A stretch of 6,200 bases of DNA from Candidatus Pelagibacter sp. (GTDB lineage Bacteria; Pseudomonadota; Alphaproteobacteria; Pelagibacterales; Pelagibacteraceae). The stretch covers positions 1-6,200 of the forward strand of contig PAOP01000016.1 in assembly GCA_002708525.1 (NCBI GenBank), given 5' to 3'. Shown here one piece after another: positions 5,045 through 6,200 of this stretch; positions within the stretch are counted from its first letter, which is position 1, and each line of letters starts with the position of its first letter. Below the pieces are notes generated by a model. That model was not told where the DNA came from and did not search any database. It saw nothing but the letters and a program-made list of their open reading frames with translations. The position numbers and the translations under genes are program-made.

Positions 5045-6200
5045 TTTTGGCAAAAGGCAGATCAGATTCCTCAGCTTCAATCCAAAGTAATCTATTATAT
5101 TTTGCCACCCTGTCAGATCTGCAGGGCGCACCTGTTTTAATTTGGCCTGTTCCCAAGCCAACACAAAGATCTGCAATGGTACTATCTTCTGTTTCTCCTG
5201 ATCTATGAGAAATAATAGATTTAAATCCATGCTTGTTACCTAAATGAATAGTTTTCATGGTTTCTGTAATAGTTCCGATTTGATTAAATTTAATAAGAAT
5301 GGAGTTTGCTAGAGAATCATCAATTCCTCTTTGAAGCTCAACTACATTGGTTACAAAAAGGTCGTCTCCAACTAATTGGCAGCTATTTCCTATAGCTTCG
5401 GTAAGGTTTTTCCATCCTTCAAAATCGCTCTCATCCATTCCATCCTCTATAGAAAATATAGGATATTTTCGTGTTAACTCTTTAAGATAGTTAGTGAATT
5501 CAATGGAGTTTAACTTTACAGATTCTCCTTGAAGGTTATAAATGTCGTTATTATAAAATTCTGAAGCGGCACAATCTAAAGCAATCCCGACATCCTTGCC
5601 CTCAGTCAAGTTATTATTTCTAATAGCCTGAATTATAAGCTCAATTGCTTCTTGATTGGATTGAAGGTTTGGAGCAAATCCTCCCTCATCTCCAACACTT
5701 GTATTTAGACCTTTTGCATTTAGAATATTCTTAAGACCAGAGTATATTTCTGTTGCCCACTGCATAGCCTGTGAGAAATTATCAGCTCCAAAAGGCATAA
5801 TCATAAACTCCTGTATATCAATATTATTATCAGCATGCTCACCGCCATTAATAATATTTAACATTGGAGTTGGTATTTGCATCTTTGGTTTTTCACCGGT
5901 GATATCAAAAAAGAGTCGATTTATATATTTATATAAAGGCAAATTAGATGTTTTGGATCCAGCGTCCAAGACTGCTAATGAGACACCTAAAATAGCATTA
6001 GCACCAAGTTTTGATTTAGATGAAGTTCCATCCAAAATAATCATTTTTTCATCAATATCTTGTTGATTAGTTACATCCATACCAACCAATGCAGGGGCTA
6101 TGATTTCGTGAATATTTGATACAGCTTTACTTACACCCTTGCCCATATATGTTGAATCGCCATCTCTTAACTCTAAAGCCTCTCTAGAACCAGTAGATGC
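5031..6200 (-). CDS. eno: Enolase, 5' end cut off by the window
   Basis: Glycolytic enzyme interconverting 2-phosphoglycerate and phosphoenolpyruvate, Mg-dependent and cytoplasmic. In frame to the window edge there are 389 residues; aligned from memory to E. coli enolase, about 40 N-terminal residues lie beyond 6200. The visible part starts [15 protein letters not shown]. Numbering from there: GGEHADNN with His122, GDEGG with Glu172, metal ligands Asp209 (LDCAASEF), Glu252 ([10 protein letters not shown]) and Asp279 (GDDLFVTN), catalytic Lys304 (LIKFNQIG), His332 ([10 protein letters not shown]) and substrate-binding Lys355 (QIKTGAP). All key residues are present. The Met at 6144-6146 is internal (TYMGKG) and is not the start. 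It is the first gene visible in the operon; the promoter lies outside the window. Confidence 0.97.
   Translation of the reverse strand, partial: ASTGSREALELRDGDSTYMGKGVSKAVSNIHEIIAPALVGMDVTNQQDIDEKMIILDGTSSKSKLGANAILGVSLAVLDAGSKTSNLPLYKYINRLFFDITGEKPKMQIPTPMLNIINGGEHADNNIDIQEFMIMPFGADNFSQAMQWATEIYSGLKNILNAKGLNTSVGDEGGFAPNLQSNQEAIELIIQAIRNNNLTEGKDVGIALDCAASEFYNNDIYNLQGESVKLNSIEFTNYLKELTRKYPIFSIEDGMDESDFEGWKNLTEAIGNSCQLVGDDLFVTNVVELQRGIDDSLANSILIKFNQIGTITETMKTIHLGNKHGFKSIISHRSGETEDSTIADLCVGLGTGQIKTGAPCRSDRVAKYNRLLWIEAEESDLPFAKNVIG

Noticed and set aside
5045..5230. N-terminal extension of FtsB to 161 residues
   Set aside because: The extra 62 residues are the enolase C-terminal coding region read in another frame. 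FtsB proteins are about 100 residues and begin just before the membrane helix.

Overview
The window looks like a piece of chromosome from a low-GC gammaproteobacterium with a streamlined genome. The minus-strand order eno, ftsB, ispD-ispF, surE, pcm, nlpD is the classic gammaproteobacterial arrangement. The strong A+T bias, very short or overlapping gene junctions, and small versions of some proteins suggest an open-ocean lineage of the SAR86 type. The SAR86 assignment is inference; no rRNA or other phylogenetic marker is present to settle it.

Layout. Positions 1-139 hold no gene I can support, but carry two imperfect copies of a 34-base repeat set 70 bases apart. Next come two small plus-strand genes, both for exported proteins I do not recognise. 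The first (140-508) is a signal peptide, Gly/Ser tract, hydrophobic segment and acidic-then-polar tail. The second (564-821) is an 85-residue periplasmic-type protein with two cysteines. Between them lie a strong G+C hairpin and a good sigma70-like promoter that overlaps the end of the first gene. From 818 to the right edge everything is on the minus strand. In transcription order it is eno (5' end cut by the window), ftsB, a fused ispDF, surE, pcm, a DUF368 gene (polyprenyl-phosphate translocase family) and nlpD. Every junction overlaps or abuts (14, 14, 4, 8, 0 and 4 bases with the starts chosen here), so this should be one translationally coupled operon whose promoter lies outside the window, upstream of eno.

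How the genes fit together. IspDF supplies two steps of the MEP pathway, which feeds undecaprenyl phosphate synthesis. The DUF368 protein belongs to a family that returns that lipid carrier across the inner membrane. FtsB and NlpD act in septal peptidoglycan synthesis and splitting. SurE and Pcm are the usual nucleotidase and damaged-protein-repair pair, and enolase is glycolytic. Compared with the familiar E. coli order, truD is not between ispF and surE, a DUF368 gene sits between pcm and nlpD, and rpoS does not follow nlpD. Instead nlpD meets the small plus-strand gene tail to tail, the two stop codons sharing one CTAG.

I see no CRISPR array, mobile element, tRNA or rRNA. Most of the window is well-understood core genome. 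The real unknowns are the two small exported proteins and the repeat at the left edge.
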